The notes below the pieces were generated by a model. That model was given only the letters and a program-made list of their open reading frames with translations, was not told the origin of the DNA and did no database searches. A stretch of DNA of 64,000 bases from CAZYHS01 sp964647545 (lineage in GTDB: Bacteria; UBA10199; GCA-002796325; 1-14-0-20-49-13), in contig CAZYHS010000009.1 in the NCBI GenBank assembly GCA_964647545.1, forward strand, positions 1-64,000. Direction: 5' to 3'. Below, piece after piece: positions 42,114-50,285 of the stretch. Position 1 is the first letter of the stretch, and each line of letters begins with the position of its first letter. The translations under genes were made by a program, and so were the position numbers.

Positions 42114-42620
42114 ATGAGACTTAAGCTGACGGCATTAATCGTGCTGGTTTTTACGCTCGTCGGGCTTTACACGTATAAAAAATTTGTAACACCTTTTTCA
42201 AGGGGCGACTTGTCGCCCCTTTTTGTTTTAAAAGACATAGACGGCAATGAAGTTAGTCTCGCTAAATTTCGCGGAAGCATGGTCCTTGTTCACTTTTGGG
42301 CGACATGGTGTCCAAACTGCGTTTCAGAACTTCCCCACTTAGATCGATTTGCCGCCGAAAATCCGGAGCTCGTAATACTCTCAATAAGCGAGGACGATTC
42401 GGCCGAGACGGTTTTAAATTTTCTCGGCGACGTTAAACTTTCAATGTTGATATTGCTCGACGAGAACTCCCGCGTGGCCGACCTTTTTAAAAGTTACATG
42501 GTTCCTCAATCGTTTTTGCTGGACGAAGACGGCAGGTTCGTAGATTTTTTTATTGGTCCGCAGAATTGGCTTGATTCAAAACTGCTTGAGAAGCTAAAAA
42601 AAGACATTCCTGAGCTCTAA
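42114..42620 (+). CDS. TlpA/ResA-like membrane-anchored thioredoxin
   Basis: This 168-residue protein has an N-terminal transmembrane segment (about 5-20) that acts as a membrane anchor. A periplasmic thioredoxin-fold domain carries the redox motif WCPNC (C66, C69) and the cis-Pro at P131. TlpA/ResA proteins reduce disulfides for cytochrome c or copper-site assembly. It begins 3 nt after rplQ. Bases 42200-42228, inside codons 29-39, form a strong terminator hairpin, so most transcripts from the ribosomal operon would stop here. No substrate can be named. Confidence 0.85.
   Translation: MRLKLTALIVLVFTLVGLYTYKKFVTPFSRGDLSPLFVLKDIDGNEVSLAKFRGSMVLVHFWATWCPNCVSELPHLDRFAAENPELVILSISEDDSAETVLNFLGDVKLSMLILLDENSRVADLFKSYMVPQSFLLDEDGRFVDFFIGPQNWLDSKLLEKLKKDIPEL
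42200..42228 (+). terminator. Terminator inside the TlpA-like coding region
   Basis: AAGGGGCGA (42200-42208) pairs perfectly with TCGCCCCTT (42213-42221) around a CTTG tetraloop, followed by TTTGTTTT. It is the only strong terminator after rplQ. It lies 90 nt into the following gene and encodes residues Ser29 to Leu39 of that protein. Confidence 0.75.
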
Positions 42621-42715
42621 AAAAGCCCTGTATTAACAGGGGGTTGCGGTATTTATAAAAAATGTAAAAAAGTAAGCAACTTTTTCTAAAACTTACCGAG
42701 AACCTATATGGGAGA

Positions 42716-42762
42716 CCAAACCATCGTGGTTTGGTGCAATTTTCCGGAAGGGATATCCGGAA
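42716..42762 (+). promoter_or_regulatory. Two inverted repeats in the leader of the 42782 lipoprotein gene
   Basis: CCAAACC (42716-42722) pairs with GGTTTGG (42728-42734), and TTCCGGA (42742-42748) pairs with TCCGGAA (42756-42762). The second ends 7 nt before the GGAGG ribosome binding site. They may be operators or 5'-UTR hairpins. The rest of the 161-nt gap holds a CCCTGT/ACAGGG hairpin at 42626-42641 and A-rich sequence. Confidence 0.4.
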
Positions 42763-42781
42763 TTTTATGGAGGATAGGGAA

Positions 42782-43390
42782 ATGAAAAAGATCGTCACAC
42801 TTGTAGTGCTTCTTGCGTTATTTTCTGCCGGCTGCGAAGCATTTAAGAGCAGCTACGACAACATGCCGCAACAGGTTCCGACACCTATCGGCAACGAAGG
42901 CAAAGAACCTCAGGCAGACGGTTCCAAATTCGTTTGTGAGGCGGTCGAAAATGTAAAGGTCGTCGCGAGCGAAACTCCCGGCTCTGTAACCCAAACAGTT
43001 CTTGCCAGCGCATCTGACGACGCGGTCGTCGAAGCTTCGGCGGAAAAACTCGCAGAAAATGCAACCAAGATTTCTATCACTTCGAACGGCGATCTTATCG
43101 TCTCTTTTGTCATAGCAAAATCTGATGACGAGACCTTGAGCGTTTGCTCCGTTGAAGGGCGCGCAGAAGGAGTCAAGAGCGGCACGATCACCGTCGATGC
43201 TTTCAATGACGGCGCAAATGTCGATATTTCAAAAGCTATCAACTCCGGTGCTTTCAAGATCGAGTTTGAGGCGGCAACAGATGCGGCTTCGATCATGAAG
43301 GCGGCGGCAAGCGAAGATTCTGCCGACGCGAGCATCGTTGAAGGTTCATACTTTGTGACCGGTCTCACCGTTTCCGAAGTTAAAAAGTAA
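42782..43390 (+). CDS. Putative lipoprotein of unknown function
   Basis: This 202-residue protein has a lipoprotein signal peptide with lipobox FSAGC and the lipidated Cys at 18. The mature part is acidic, with a Pro/Gln-rich spacer (20-45) and then a domain rich in Ser, Ala and Val with two cysteines that might form a disulfide. No family is recognised. A start at 42782 is supported by GGAGGATAGG 4-13 nt upstream. It is bounded by the terminator at 43412, so it is a single-gene transcript. The mature protein should be tethered to the outer or inner membrane. Confidence 0.75.
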   Translation: MKKIVTLVVLLALFSAGCEAFKSSYDNMPQQVPTPIGNEGKEPQADGSKFVCEAVENVKVVASETPGSVTQTVLASASDDAVVEASAEKLAENATKISITSNGDLIVSFVIAKSDDETLSVCSVEGRAEGVKSGTITVDAFNDGANVDISKAINSGAFKIEFEAATDAASIMKAAASEDSADASIVEGSYFVTGLTVSEVKK

Positions 43391-43411
43391 GAACGATCTT
43401 ATTTAAAATAT

Positions 43412-43455
43412 AAGGCCCGGGCGGCTTGTTTTATCAAGCTTCTCGGGCCTTTTTG
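43412..43455 (+). terminator. Intrinsic terminator before secA
   Basis: AAGGCCCG pairs with CGGGCCTT, and an inner GGCTTG/CAAGCT pairing extends the stem. TTTTTGCGTTTT follows. It ends the lipoprotein transcript and precedes the secA promoter. Confidence 0.8.
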
Positions 43456-43480
43456 CGTTTTATTCATGCCATAATAATTC

Positions 43481-43509
43481 TTGCAATTCAGACGTCTAGT
43501 TCCTATAAA
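43481..43509 (+). promoter_or_regulatory. secA promoter
   Basis: TTGCAA (43481-43486) and TATAAA (43504-43509) are separated by exactly 17 nt. The start would be near 43516, leaving a leader of about 29 nt before the secA ATG. This is one of the best sigma-70 matches in the window. Confidence 0.65.
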
Positions 43510-43544
43510 ACCGCTCGAATTTGCAGCGCAACCGGTTAAAAAAC

Positions 43545-46271
43545 ATGATTAAATATTTAATTCGCAAGATCGTAGGAACCAAGAACGAACGTGAACTTAA
43601 AAGGATTATGCCGCTCATCGCGGACATAAATTCTCTTGAGCCAGAGATGGCCGCATTGACTGACGCAGAGTTGCGGGGAAAGACCGACGAGTTTCGCGCC
43701 AGATTAAAAAACGGCGAGACCGTAAACGACCTTCTAATCGAGGCTTTTGCCGTCTGTCGCGAAGGGGGCAAACGCGCGCTCAATATGCGCCATTTCGACG
43801 TTCAGCTCATCGGCGGTATTGCGCTGCATGAAGGAAAAATTGCGGAAATGAAGACCGGCGAAGGTAAAACCCTTGTCGCGACCTTGGCCTGTTATCTTAA
43901 CGCGCTGGAGGGGAAGGGCGTTCATCTTGTCACAGTTAACGACTATCTGGCAAAACGCGACGCCGAATGGATGGGGCGCCTTTATAATTTTCTCGGGCTT
44001 ACCTGCGGAAATATAGTTCACGGGCTTAACGACGAGCAGCGTAAGGCCGCGTATGCCTGCGACATTACATACGGCACAAACAATGAGTTCGGTTTTGACT
44101 ATCTGCGCGACAATATGAAATATTCGGTCGAGCATTTTGTTCAGCGCCCACTTAACTTTGCGATCGTTGACGAAGTAGATTCGATCCTCATCGACGAAGC
44201 GCGCACGCCACTTATTATTTCCGGCCCCGCCGAAGAATCGACGCAACTCTATTACACCGTCAATCAGATAGCCCCCTTTCTCAAAAAGGAAGTTGACTAC
44301 ACGATCGACGAAAAGGCCAAAACGGTCATGCTGACCGACAAAGGGGTGGCGCTCGCCGAAAAACGCCTCAACTGCGATAATCTTTACGACCCGAGAAATA
44401 TTTCGCTCTTGCATCACGTCAATCAGGCTCTGCGCGCGCACGTTCTTTACAAGCGCGATGTCGATTATGTGGTGAAAGACGGCGAGGTCGTTATAGTTGA
44501 CGAATTCACCGGCAGATTAATGCCGGGGAGACGCTGGAGCGATGGCCTTCATCAGGCGGTCGAAGCAAAAGAGGGCGTTCGCATCGAGAACGAAAATCAG
44601 ACTCTCGCGACGATCACCTTTCAGAATTATTTTAGAATGTACAAAAAGCTCGGCGGCATGACCGGCACTGCCGATACCGAAGCCGCTGAATTTGCAAAGA
44701 TTTACAATCTTGAGGTGCTTGTCATTCCGACCAACAGGCAAATGGTCCGCAAAGACAACGCCGACGTGGTTTATAAAACAGAAGACGCCAAATTTAAAGC
44801 GGCTGCCGACGAAGTTATCGAACTCCACAAAAAGGGCCAGCCGGTCCTTGTGGGCACGATATCAATCGAAAAGTCGGAGCGCATGGCCAATTATCTGTCA
44901 AGGCACGGGGTGAAACACAACGTCCTCAATGCTAAACACCACGAAAAAGAGGCCGAGATAATCGCGCAGGCCGGTAGAAAAGGGGCGGTGACGATCGCCA
45001 CCAACATGGCCGGCCGAGGCGTCGATATTATTCTCGGTGGAAATCCCGACGGGCTGACCCGCCACAAGCTCGGTCACGAAGTTTTGCCGACCGACGATGT
45101 GTTTAAAGATACGCTCGAAGAATTCAAAAAGATCTGCAAGGCGGAGCACGAAGAAGTCGTTGCGCTGGGTGGGTTGCATATCATCGGCACGGAACGTCAC
45201 GAAAGCCGCCGCATTGACAATCAGTTGCGCGGCCGCGCCGGTCGCCAAGGCGATCCGGGCTCTACGCGTTTTTATCTCTCGTTGGAAGACGATCTTCTCC
45301 GCGTATTTGGCGGCGACCGCATCAAGTCAATGATGGAGAGGCTTGGGATGGGTGACGATGAGGTTATTGAACATCCTTGGTTGACTCGGGCCATTGCAAA
45401 CGCCCAGAAAAAGGTCGAGGATCACAATTTTTCGATAAGAAAGAACGTTCTTGAATACGATGACGTGATGAATCAGCAGCGTACTACCGTTTACGGATTA
45501 CGCCGCGAGCTCCTTTCAACTGACGATTGCCGCGAGCGTGTCATCGATATGACCGACCAGTCGATTTCGGCTATCGTGGACGAATTTGTCCCCGAACGGG
45601 TAGATATCGACGAGTTCGAGCATAAGACCTTCGAAGATAAGGTCAAATCGCAGTTCGGATTTGATTTTTCAGTCAAGTCGCTACCCGAGCAAAAGCTGAC
45701 CCGCGACGGTATCGGAGGCGAGCTCTTTGATGCGGCCGTGAAATTCTATGATGAAAAAGAGGCGCAGTATGGGGCTCCTATCATCCGTCATGTCGAGAAA
45801 TTCATAATTCTTTCGACTCTTGACGCTCTCTGGAAAGATCATTTGTTGCAAATGGACCATCTCAAAGAGGGGATCGGACTTAGAGGCTACGGTCAAAAGG
45901 ATCCTCTTTTGGAATACAAAAAAGAGGGCTATGCGATGTTTGCCGCGATGATGGACAGGTTTGTCGCCGACGTCATAGAAAAGGTCTATCGCGTTCAGAT
46001 AAGGCAAGAGCAGATCCAGCAAGCCGCTAAAATCGAGATCGATAAAAAACCCCAGCGTGTTATCGAAAGCCACGCCGAAGCCGGTGCCTTTGCTGCTAAC
46101 GCCGCCGCTTCAGGCGCCAGCGCGGCTTTGCAGCGTCACGGCGCGATGGCACCGTCAAACCGCCCCGAGGTCGTGCACGAAACTGTCAGAAATTCTGGCC
46201 CCCACACAGGTCGTAACGACCCCTGCCCGTGCGGCAGCGGAAAAAAATTCAAGAAATGCTGCGGCATGTAA
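43545..46271 (+). CDS. secA: Preprotein translocase ATPase SecA
   Basis: SecA (908 residues from the ATG at 43545) powers protein export through SecYEG. The Walker A MKTGEGKT, the DEVDSILIDEARTPL helicase motif, the IGTERHESRRIDNQLRGRAGRQGDPG motif and the helical scaffold (DALWKDHLLQMDHLKEGIGLRGY) are all present. The C-terminal zinc SEC-C motif, CPCGSGKKFKKCCG, binds SecB or ribosomes in other bacteria. A frame open to 43521 would add eight residues but has no better ribosome binding site. The gene is followed by sctV after 111 nt. Confidence 0.96.
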   Translation: MIKYLIRKIVGTKNERELKRIMPLIADINSLEPEMAALTDAELRGKTDEFRARLKNGETVNDLLIEAFAVCREGGKRALNMRHFDVQLIGGIALHEGKIAEMKTGEGKTLVATLACYLNALEGKGVHLVTVNDYLAKRDAEWMGRLYNFLGLTCGNIVHGLNDEQRKAAYACDITYGTNNEFGFDYLRDNMKYSVEHFVQRPLNFAIVDEVDSILIDEARTPLIISGPAEESTQLYYTVNQIAPFLKKEVDYTIDEKAKTVMLTDKGVALAEKRLNCDNLYDPRNISLLHHVNQALRAHVLYKRDVDYVVKDGEVVIVDEFTGRLMPGRRWSDGLHQAVEAKEGVRIENENQTLATITFQNYFRMYKKLGGMTGTADTEAAEFAKIYNLEVLVIPTNRQMVRKDNADVVYKTEDAKFKAAADEVIELHKKGQPVLVGTISIEKSERMANYLSRHGVKHNVLNAKHHEKEAEIIAQAGRKGAVTIATNMAGRGVDIILGGNPDGLTRHKLGHEVLPTDDVFKDTLEEFKKICKAEHEEVVALGGLHIIGTERHESRRIDNQLRGRAGRQGDPGSTRFYLSLEDDLLRVFGGDRIKSMMERLGMGDDEVIEHPWLTRAIANAQKKVEDHNFSIRKNVLEYDDVMNQQRTTVYGLRRELLSTDDCRERVIDMTDQSISAIVDEFVPERVDIDEFEHKTFEDKVKSQFGFDFSVKSLPEQKLTRDGIGGELFDAAVKFYDEKEAQYGAPIIRHVEKFIILSTLDALWKDHLLQMDHLKEGIGLRGYGQKDPLLEYKKEGYAMFAAMMDRFVADVIEKVYRVQIRQEQIQQAAKIEIDKKPQRVIESHAEAGAFAANAAASGASAALQRHGAMAPSNRPEVVHETVRNSGPHTGRNDPCPCGSGKKFKKCCGM

Positions 46272-46382
46272 CGAGCGCATCTATCGAAACGACTGATTTT
46301 TATGAATTTTTCGTGGAGCTTGCGGCGGGAGTGTGCTAAATTATCCGAAAATTAACGATGGTTTTGCCACTTTGGACGAAAC

Positions 46383-48530
46383 ATGCTCGAAAAATTAAAC
46401 CTAGGCAGATTCAACGAGATCCTCAGTAAGAATTCCGACGCGATGCTGGCCGGCTTGATCGTTGTACCGCTGGCGATGATCATCGTGCCGATGCCGACGT
46501 GGCTGCTCGACGTTTTCCTGACGTTCAGCGTGACCTTGGCTGTTGTTATCCTGCTGGTTTCTTTCTACATCTCCGAGGCCCTGAAAATTGCCTCCTTCCC
46601 GACCATCCTGCTTATCTGCACGATGTTTCGTTTGTCTCTTAACATTTCGACCACGAGACTTATTCTTGCCGACGGTTATGCCGGCGAGGTTATTAACGCG
46701 TTCGGTTCGTTTGTGGTCGGCGGCAATTACGTCGTCGGCGGCGTGCTGTTTTTGATCATCACGTTAGTCAACTTTATCGTTATTGCGAAAGGTTCGGAGC
46801 GTGTCTCTGAAGTCGCGGCCCGTTTTACTTTGGACGCCATGCCCGGCAAACAAATGTCGATCGACGCCGATTTGCGCGCAGGAATTATCAACGTAGAACA
46901 GGCGATACAGCGCCGCTCTATGTTGCAGCGCGAATCGCAGATGTACGGCGCGATGGACGGCGCAATGAAGTTCGTGAAAGGCGATGCTATCGCCGGCATG
47001 GTGATAATCGTCATTAACGTTGTGGCCGGTTTTATCATCGGCGTCATGCAGCGCGACATGTCCTTCCCGCAGGCGCTTCAGGTCTATTCGCTGCTTACGA
47101 TAGGTGACGGACTTGTTCAGCAGCTGCCGGCTCTTATTGTTTCGGTGTCGGCCGGTATCGTTGTGACTCGCGTTACAAACGAAACCGATAATTCAAATCT
47201 CGGCAAGGAAATTGTCTCTCAGTTGACCGCATATCCGAAGGCGCTCATAATCGCCTCGGTCATGCTGGCGCTGCTGGGTGTTGTCCCCGGTCTTCCGACG
47301 ATACCGTTTTTTGTATTGTCCGCAGCCACCGCCACCATAGCTTACTTTCTTCTTAAATCGCGCAAGAAAGCGGTCCAAAAAGTTGTCGATACCCCAAAGC
47401 AGGATGTCGTCAAAAAGGCGGTCGCAAAGCACGGCGACGTTCTCCCTTTTATCATGCCAAGCCCAATCTCATTGGAGGTTGGAAGTTCGATAATTCCGTT
47501 CGTCGATGACAAACAGGATGGCGGGCGGTTCATCAACGAGCTGATACCTCTTTTAAGACACGGGCTTTATTACGAGCTTGGAGTGAATTTCCCCGGCATT
47601 CAGGTGAGGGGGCAAACCGTCGATATGGAGGCTGAGGCTTACGTTATCAACGTCAACGAAGTTCCGGTGGCGTACGGAAAGGTTATGCGCGATTCGATAC
47701 TTGTCGGCGAATCGCTCGAACAGCTTTCGCTTTTCAACATTGAAGGTTCGGAGACGATTCACCCGATCGACGGCTCTGTCGTTACTTGGATCTCCAAAGA
47801 ATATAAAGACGTCGCCATGCAAGCCGGATTTCGCATGTGGGACATTTCGGAATATTTGATTTTGCATCTGTCGTACGTTTTGCGTCGGCACGCACACGAA
47901 TTTTTGGGCCTGCAGGAGATCCAGAACATGCTCGGAGAGCTGGAAAAGACTCATCCTGCGCTGGTTAAAGAGCTGGTTCCCAAGGTCGTTACGCTTCTTC
48001 AGTTGACCGAGATATTTCAAAGGCTCGTGCAGGAAGATATCGCGATACGTGATTTAAAATCGGTCTTTTCGACGCTTGCTCAATGGGGAGAGATCGAGCG
48101 CGACACGCTGCTGTTGACCGAGCACGTCCGCGCCGGTCTGAAACGCTACATCACGCACAAATACGCAGGTTCGGCCAATACGCTTGCGGTCTATCTGCTC
48201 GATCCCGAAATCGAGGACATGATCCGCGATTCGATAAGGCGCACCGAAAAGGGAAATTACCTCGCTTTAGAGCCCGATGTGACTCAGGAAATAATCGAGG
48301 CCGTCGGCAAGGAGATCGCGTCTCATCCGTTCCCTCCGGGGGCGAAACCTCCCGTTATTTTGACGACGGCCGAGGTCAGACGCTATTTCAGAAAGATAAT
48401 CGAGCTGGAATTTCCGCAACTCTCGGTCCTTTCTTATCAGGAGCTATCCGAGAATCTGAGAATTCAACCGATCGCAAGGGTCGGGCTGCCGCGCAGCGTT
48501 TCACGCGAAGCCCAGCCGGCGCTTGCCTGA
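46383..48530 (+). CDS. sctV: Type III secretion export gate protein SctV
   Basis: This is a 715-residue FHIPEP-family protein. Seven or eight membrane segments occupy the first 330 residues, with the FHIPEP signature near 139-168 (VAARFTLDAMPGKQMSIDADLRAG) and the RESQMYGAMDGAMKFVKGD loop. The rest is the large cytoplasmic domain that forms the nonameric export gate. The cytoplasmic motifs (LLTEHVRAGLKRYI, GNYLALEPDVTQEI) fit SctV of non-flagellar injectisomes better than FlhA. No other secretion genes are nearby: secA is upstream and an alcohol dehydrogenase downstream. A TGCTAAATT extended -10-like sequence lies at 46334-46342. The SctV versus FlhA choice is by eye. Confidence 0.85.
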   Translation: MLEKLNLGRFNEILSKNSDAMLAGLIVVPLAMIIVPMPTWLLDVFLTFSVTLAVVILLVSFYISEALKIASFPTILLICTMFRLSLNISTTRLILADGYAGEVINAFGSFVVGGNYVVGGVLFLIITLVNFIVIAKGSERVSEVAARFTLDAMPGKQMSIDADLRAGIINVEQAIQRRSMLQRESQMYGAMDGAMKFVKGDAIAGMVIIVINVVAGFIIGVMQRDMSFPQALQVYSLLTIGDGLVQQLPALIVSVSAGIVVTRVTNETDNSNLGKEIVSQLTAYPKALIIASVMLALLGVVPGLPTIPFFVLSAATATIAYFLLKSRKKAVQKVVDTPKQDVVKKAVAKHGDVLPFIMPSPISLEVGSSIIPFVDDKQDGGRFINELIPLLRHGLYYELGVNFPGIQVRGQTVDMEAEAYVINVNEVPVAYGKVMRDSILVGESLEQLSLFNIEGSETIHPIDGSVVTWISKEYKDVAMQAGFRMWDISEYLILHLSYVLRRHAHEFLGLQEIQNMLGELEKTHPALVKELVPKVVTLLQLTEIFQRLVQEDIAIRDLKSVFSTLAQWGEIERDTLLLTEHVRAGLKRYITHKYAGSANTLAVYLLDPEIEDMIRDSIRRTEKGNYLALEPDVTQEIIEAVGKEIASHPFPPGAKPPVILTTAEVRRYFRKIIELEFPQLSVLSYQELSENLRIQPIARVGLPRSVSREAQPALA

Positions 48531-48550
48531 TAAAACGGAGAAAAGAGCCG

Positions 48551-49720
48551 ATGTCTGATTTCTGGCAGTTCTATTCACCGACAAAAGTCATGTTCGGGGC
48601 CTCTCTTTCGCGGGATATTTCCGCGGAGCTGCAGATGCTGGGCATTTCCCGCCCTCTTATTGTCAGCGACGCCACGCTTAAAAAATTGGGAATTCTTGCG
48701 CCGGTAGTCGAGGCTATCGAGGAATTTGGCATAAAACCTGCGGGCATTTTCACCGATGTTCCGGCAAATTCCGGACTTTCGGCCGTTCAGTCTTGCGCAA
48801 CGCTTGCGATAGGAGAGGGTGCGGACGGTATTATAGCGATCGGCGGCGGAAGCGTACTTGATACCGCAAAAGCTGCCAATATTTTACTTAGCCACGGTGG
48901 CGATCTCACCGAAGACTACTCTGGCGCGCAAACCCTTCCGGGGCCGCTTAAGCCTCTCATCGCAATTCCAACGACCGCCGGCACCGGCAGCGAAGTGACT
49001 CAGGCCGCGGTTGTGCTTGACGAAAAACGTAACGTTAAACTTTCATTCTACGATCAGCACTTGCATCCGAGCGTCGCCATTTTAGATCCGACGTTGCTCG
49101 AAAAGATTCCATGTGCGCTCATGGCCTCGACGGGATGGGACGCTTTCACTCATGCGGTCGAATCGTTCACAAGTCTGCAGGCGAATCCTTTTTCAGACGA
49201 GCTGGCTCTTCCGGCCGTGCGCATGATCAAAGAAAATTTTCTCGATGCCGTTACGACAAATAATTTAGAGGCTCGCGGCAAAATGCTTATCGCCGCCACT
49301 TTGGCGGGCATGGCTTTCGATCAAGCGATGGTAGGGGTCGTTCATTCGATGGCTCATGCGGTCGGTGGAGTCACACACGCTCATCACGGGACTTTGAACT
49401 TCATTTTGCTGCCTTACGGCATGGAATACAACATGCCTGTTTGCCGCGCAAAGTATGCACATCTTGCAAAGGTGTTGCACGTCACATCAAGATTTCGCTC
49501 CGAGAAAAAACTTGCCGAGCTGAGCGTTAAGGTCATCAGGGCGTGGCAGAAAAAACTGTCGAAGTCGTGCAGGTTGCCGTTGCGGCTGCGCGACGTGGGC
49601 GTCAAGTCATCCGACCTTGAAATTATCGCTAAACGCGCATGTGAGGACGGAACGAGCTTTTACAATCCAAGAGAACTGGTAGAAGACGAAATATTCGCGA
49701 CGCTAAAGCGTGCGTGGTAA
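48551..49720 (+). CDS. Iron-containing alcohol dehydrogenase
   Basis: This group III alcohol dehydrogenase has 389 residues. The NAD-binding motif GGGSVLDTAKA (98-108) and TTAGTGSE (141-148) are followed by the four iron ligands D197, H201, H265 and H279, with the spacing of FucO-type enzymes. HAHHG at 276-280 contains the last. Substrate cannot be told. The ATG at 48551 follows CGGAGAAAAGAG. The frame is open far upstream, but that part lies inside sctV and has no protein-like composition. An SCP2 gene follows after 12 nt, and sctV ends 20 nt before, so all three may form one transcript. Confidence 0.9.
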   Translation: MSDFWQFYSPTKVMFGASLSRDISAELQMLGISRPLIVSDATLKKLGILAPVVEAIEEFGIKPAGIFTDVPANSGLSAVQSCATLAIGEGADGIIAIGGGSVLDTAKAANILLSHGGDLTEDYSGAQTLPGPLKPLIAIPTTAGTGSEVTQAAVVLDEKRNVKLSFYDQHLHPSVAILDPTLLEKIPCALMASTGWDAFTHAVESFTSLQANPFSDELALPAVRMIKENFLDAVTTNNLEARGKMLIAATLAGMAFDQAMVGVVHSMAHAVGGVTHAHHGTLNFILLPYGMEYNMPVCRAKYAHLAKVLHVTSRFRSEKKLAELSVKVIRAWQKKLSKSCRLPLRLRDVGVKSSDLEIIAKRACEDGTSFYNPRELVEDEIFATLKRAW

Positions 49721-49732
49721 AAAGGGGAAACT

Positions 49733-50131
49733 ATGCCTGTTTTTAAATCAAGTGAGGAGCTTCAAAAGATACTTGGCGGTTTTTTTAATCTTCTCATCAA
49801 CGATAAGGAGCTGGGCCCGAAATTCGCGGCGTCAAAACTTGTTCTACGGTTTAACTATACCAATCCCGAACTCTCCATAACCGCCGACTGCAGCAAGTCG
49901 CCGATCGTTTTGAAATTCAACGATAAAGAGACAAAACCGGAAGTTGAAATGAGCATGTCGGCCGATATAGCCCATAAATTCTGGCTGGGAGAGGTGAACC
50001 TTGTCATGGCTATCGCAAGGCGCCAGATGGTCGTAAAAGGGCCTATTCCGCGCATTTTAAAGCTACTACCGGTCATCAAACCTGCCTATAGGATGTACAA
50101 AGAGTACCTTGCCGGCCTTGCCAAGGGCTAA
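49733..50131 (+). CDS. SCP2-domain sterol/lipid-carrier-like protein
   Basis: This 132-residue protein is a single SCP2 domain: an alpha/beta fold with a hydrophobic pocket (LVLRFNY..., EVEMSMSADIAHKFWLGEVNLVMAIARRQMVVKG). Such domains bind lipids or fatty acyl chains in a non-specific way. It follows the iron alcohol dehydrogenase by 12 nt; the pair could act on a lipid-like alcohol. This is an inference from position. No signal peptide is present, so it is cytoplasmic. GGGGAAACT lies before the ATG. Confidence 0.85.
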   Translation: MPVFKSSEELQKILGGFFNLLINDKELGPKFAASKLVLRFNYTNPELSITADCSKSPIVLKFNDKETKPEVEMSMSADIAHKFWLGEVNLVMAIARRQMVVKGPIPRILKLLPVIKPAYRMYKEYLAGLAKG

Positions 50132-50222
50132 GCTACCGCTGCACGCCAATCGACGACCCGAATAGATATGACGCGCTGCATATTGTCTTAATAAAATCAA
50201 ATAGATAGAGTGCGAAGATAAA

Positions 50223-50259
50223 GTTAAAGCTGCTGCATCAATTTGTAGCAACTTTTTCA
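50223..50259 (+). terminator. Weak terminator-like structure after the SCP2 gene
   Basis: An imperfect inverted repeat (AGTT, GCTGCT against AGCAACTT) is followed by TTTTT. The pairing is broken, so the call is tentative. The rest of the 154-nt gap shows nothing else. Confidence 0.3.
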
Positions 50260-50285
50260 TTTATGCGCCGATAAACCCATTTGAC

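Noticed and set aside
42626..42641. CCCTGT/ACAGGG hairpin after the TlpA-like gene as its terminator
   Set aside because: The T-run lies on the minus-strand side, where there is no gene to terminate; on the plus strand no T-run follows.
48083..48550. Upstream extension of the alcohol dehydrogenase frame by 156 codons
   Set aside because: It lies wholly within sctV in another frame and is Arg/Ser-rich without dehydrogenase features.
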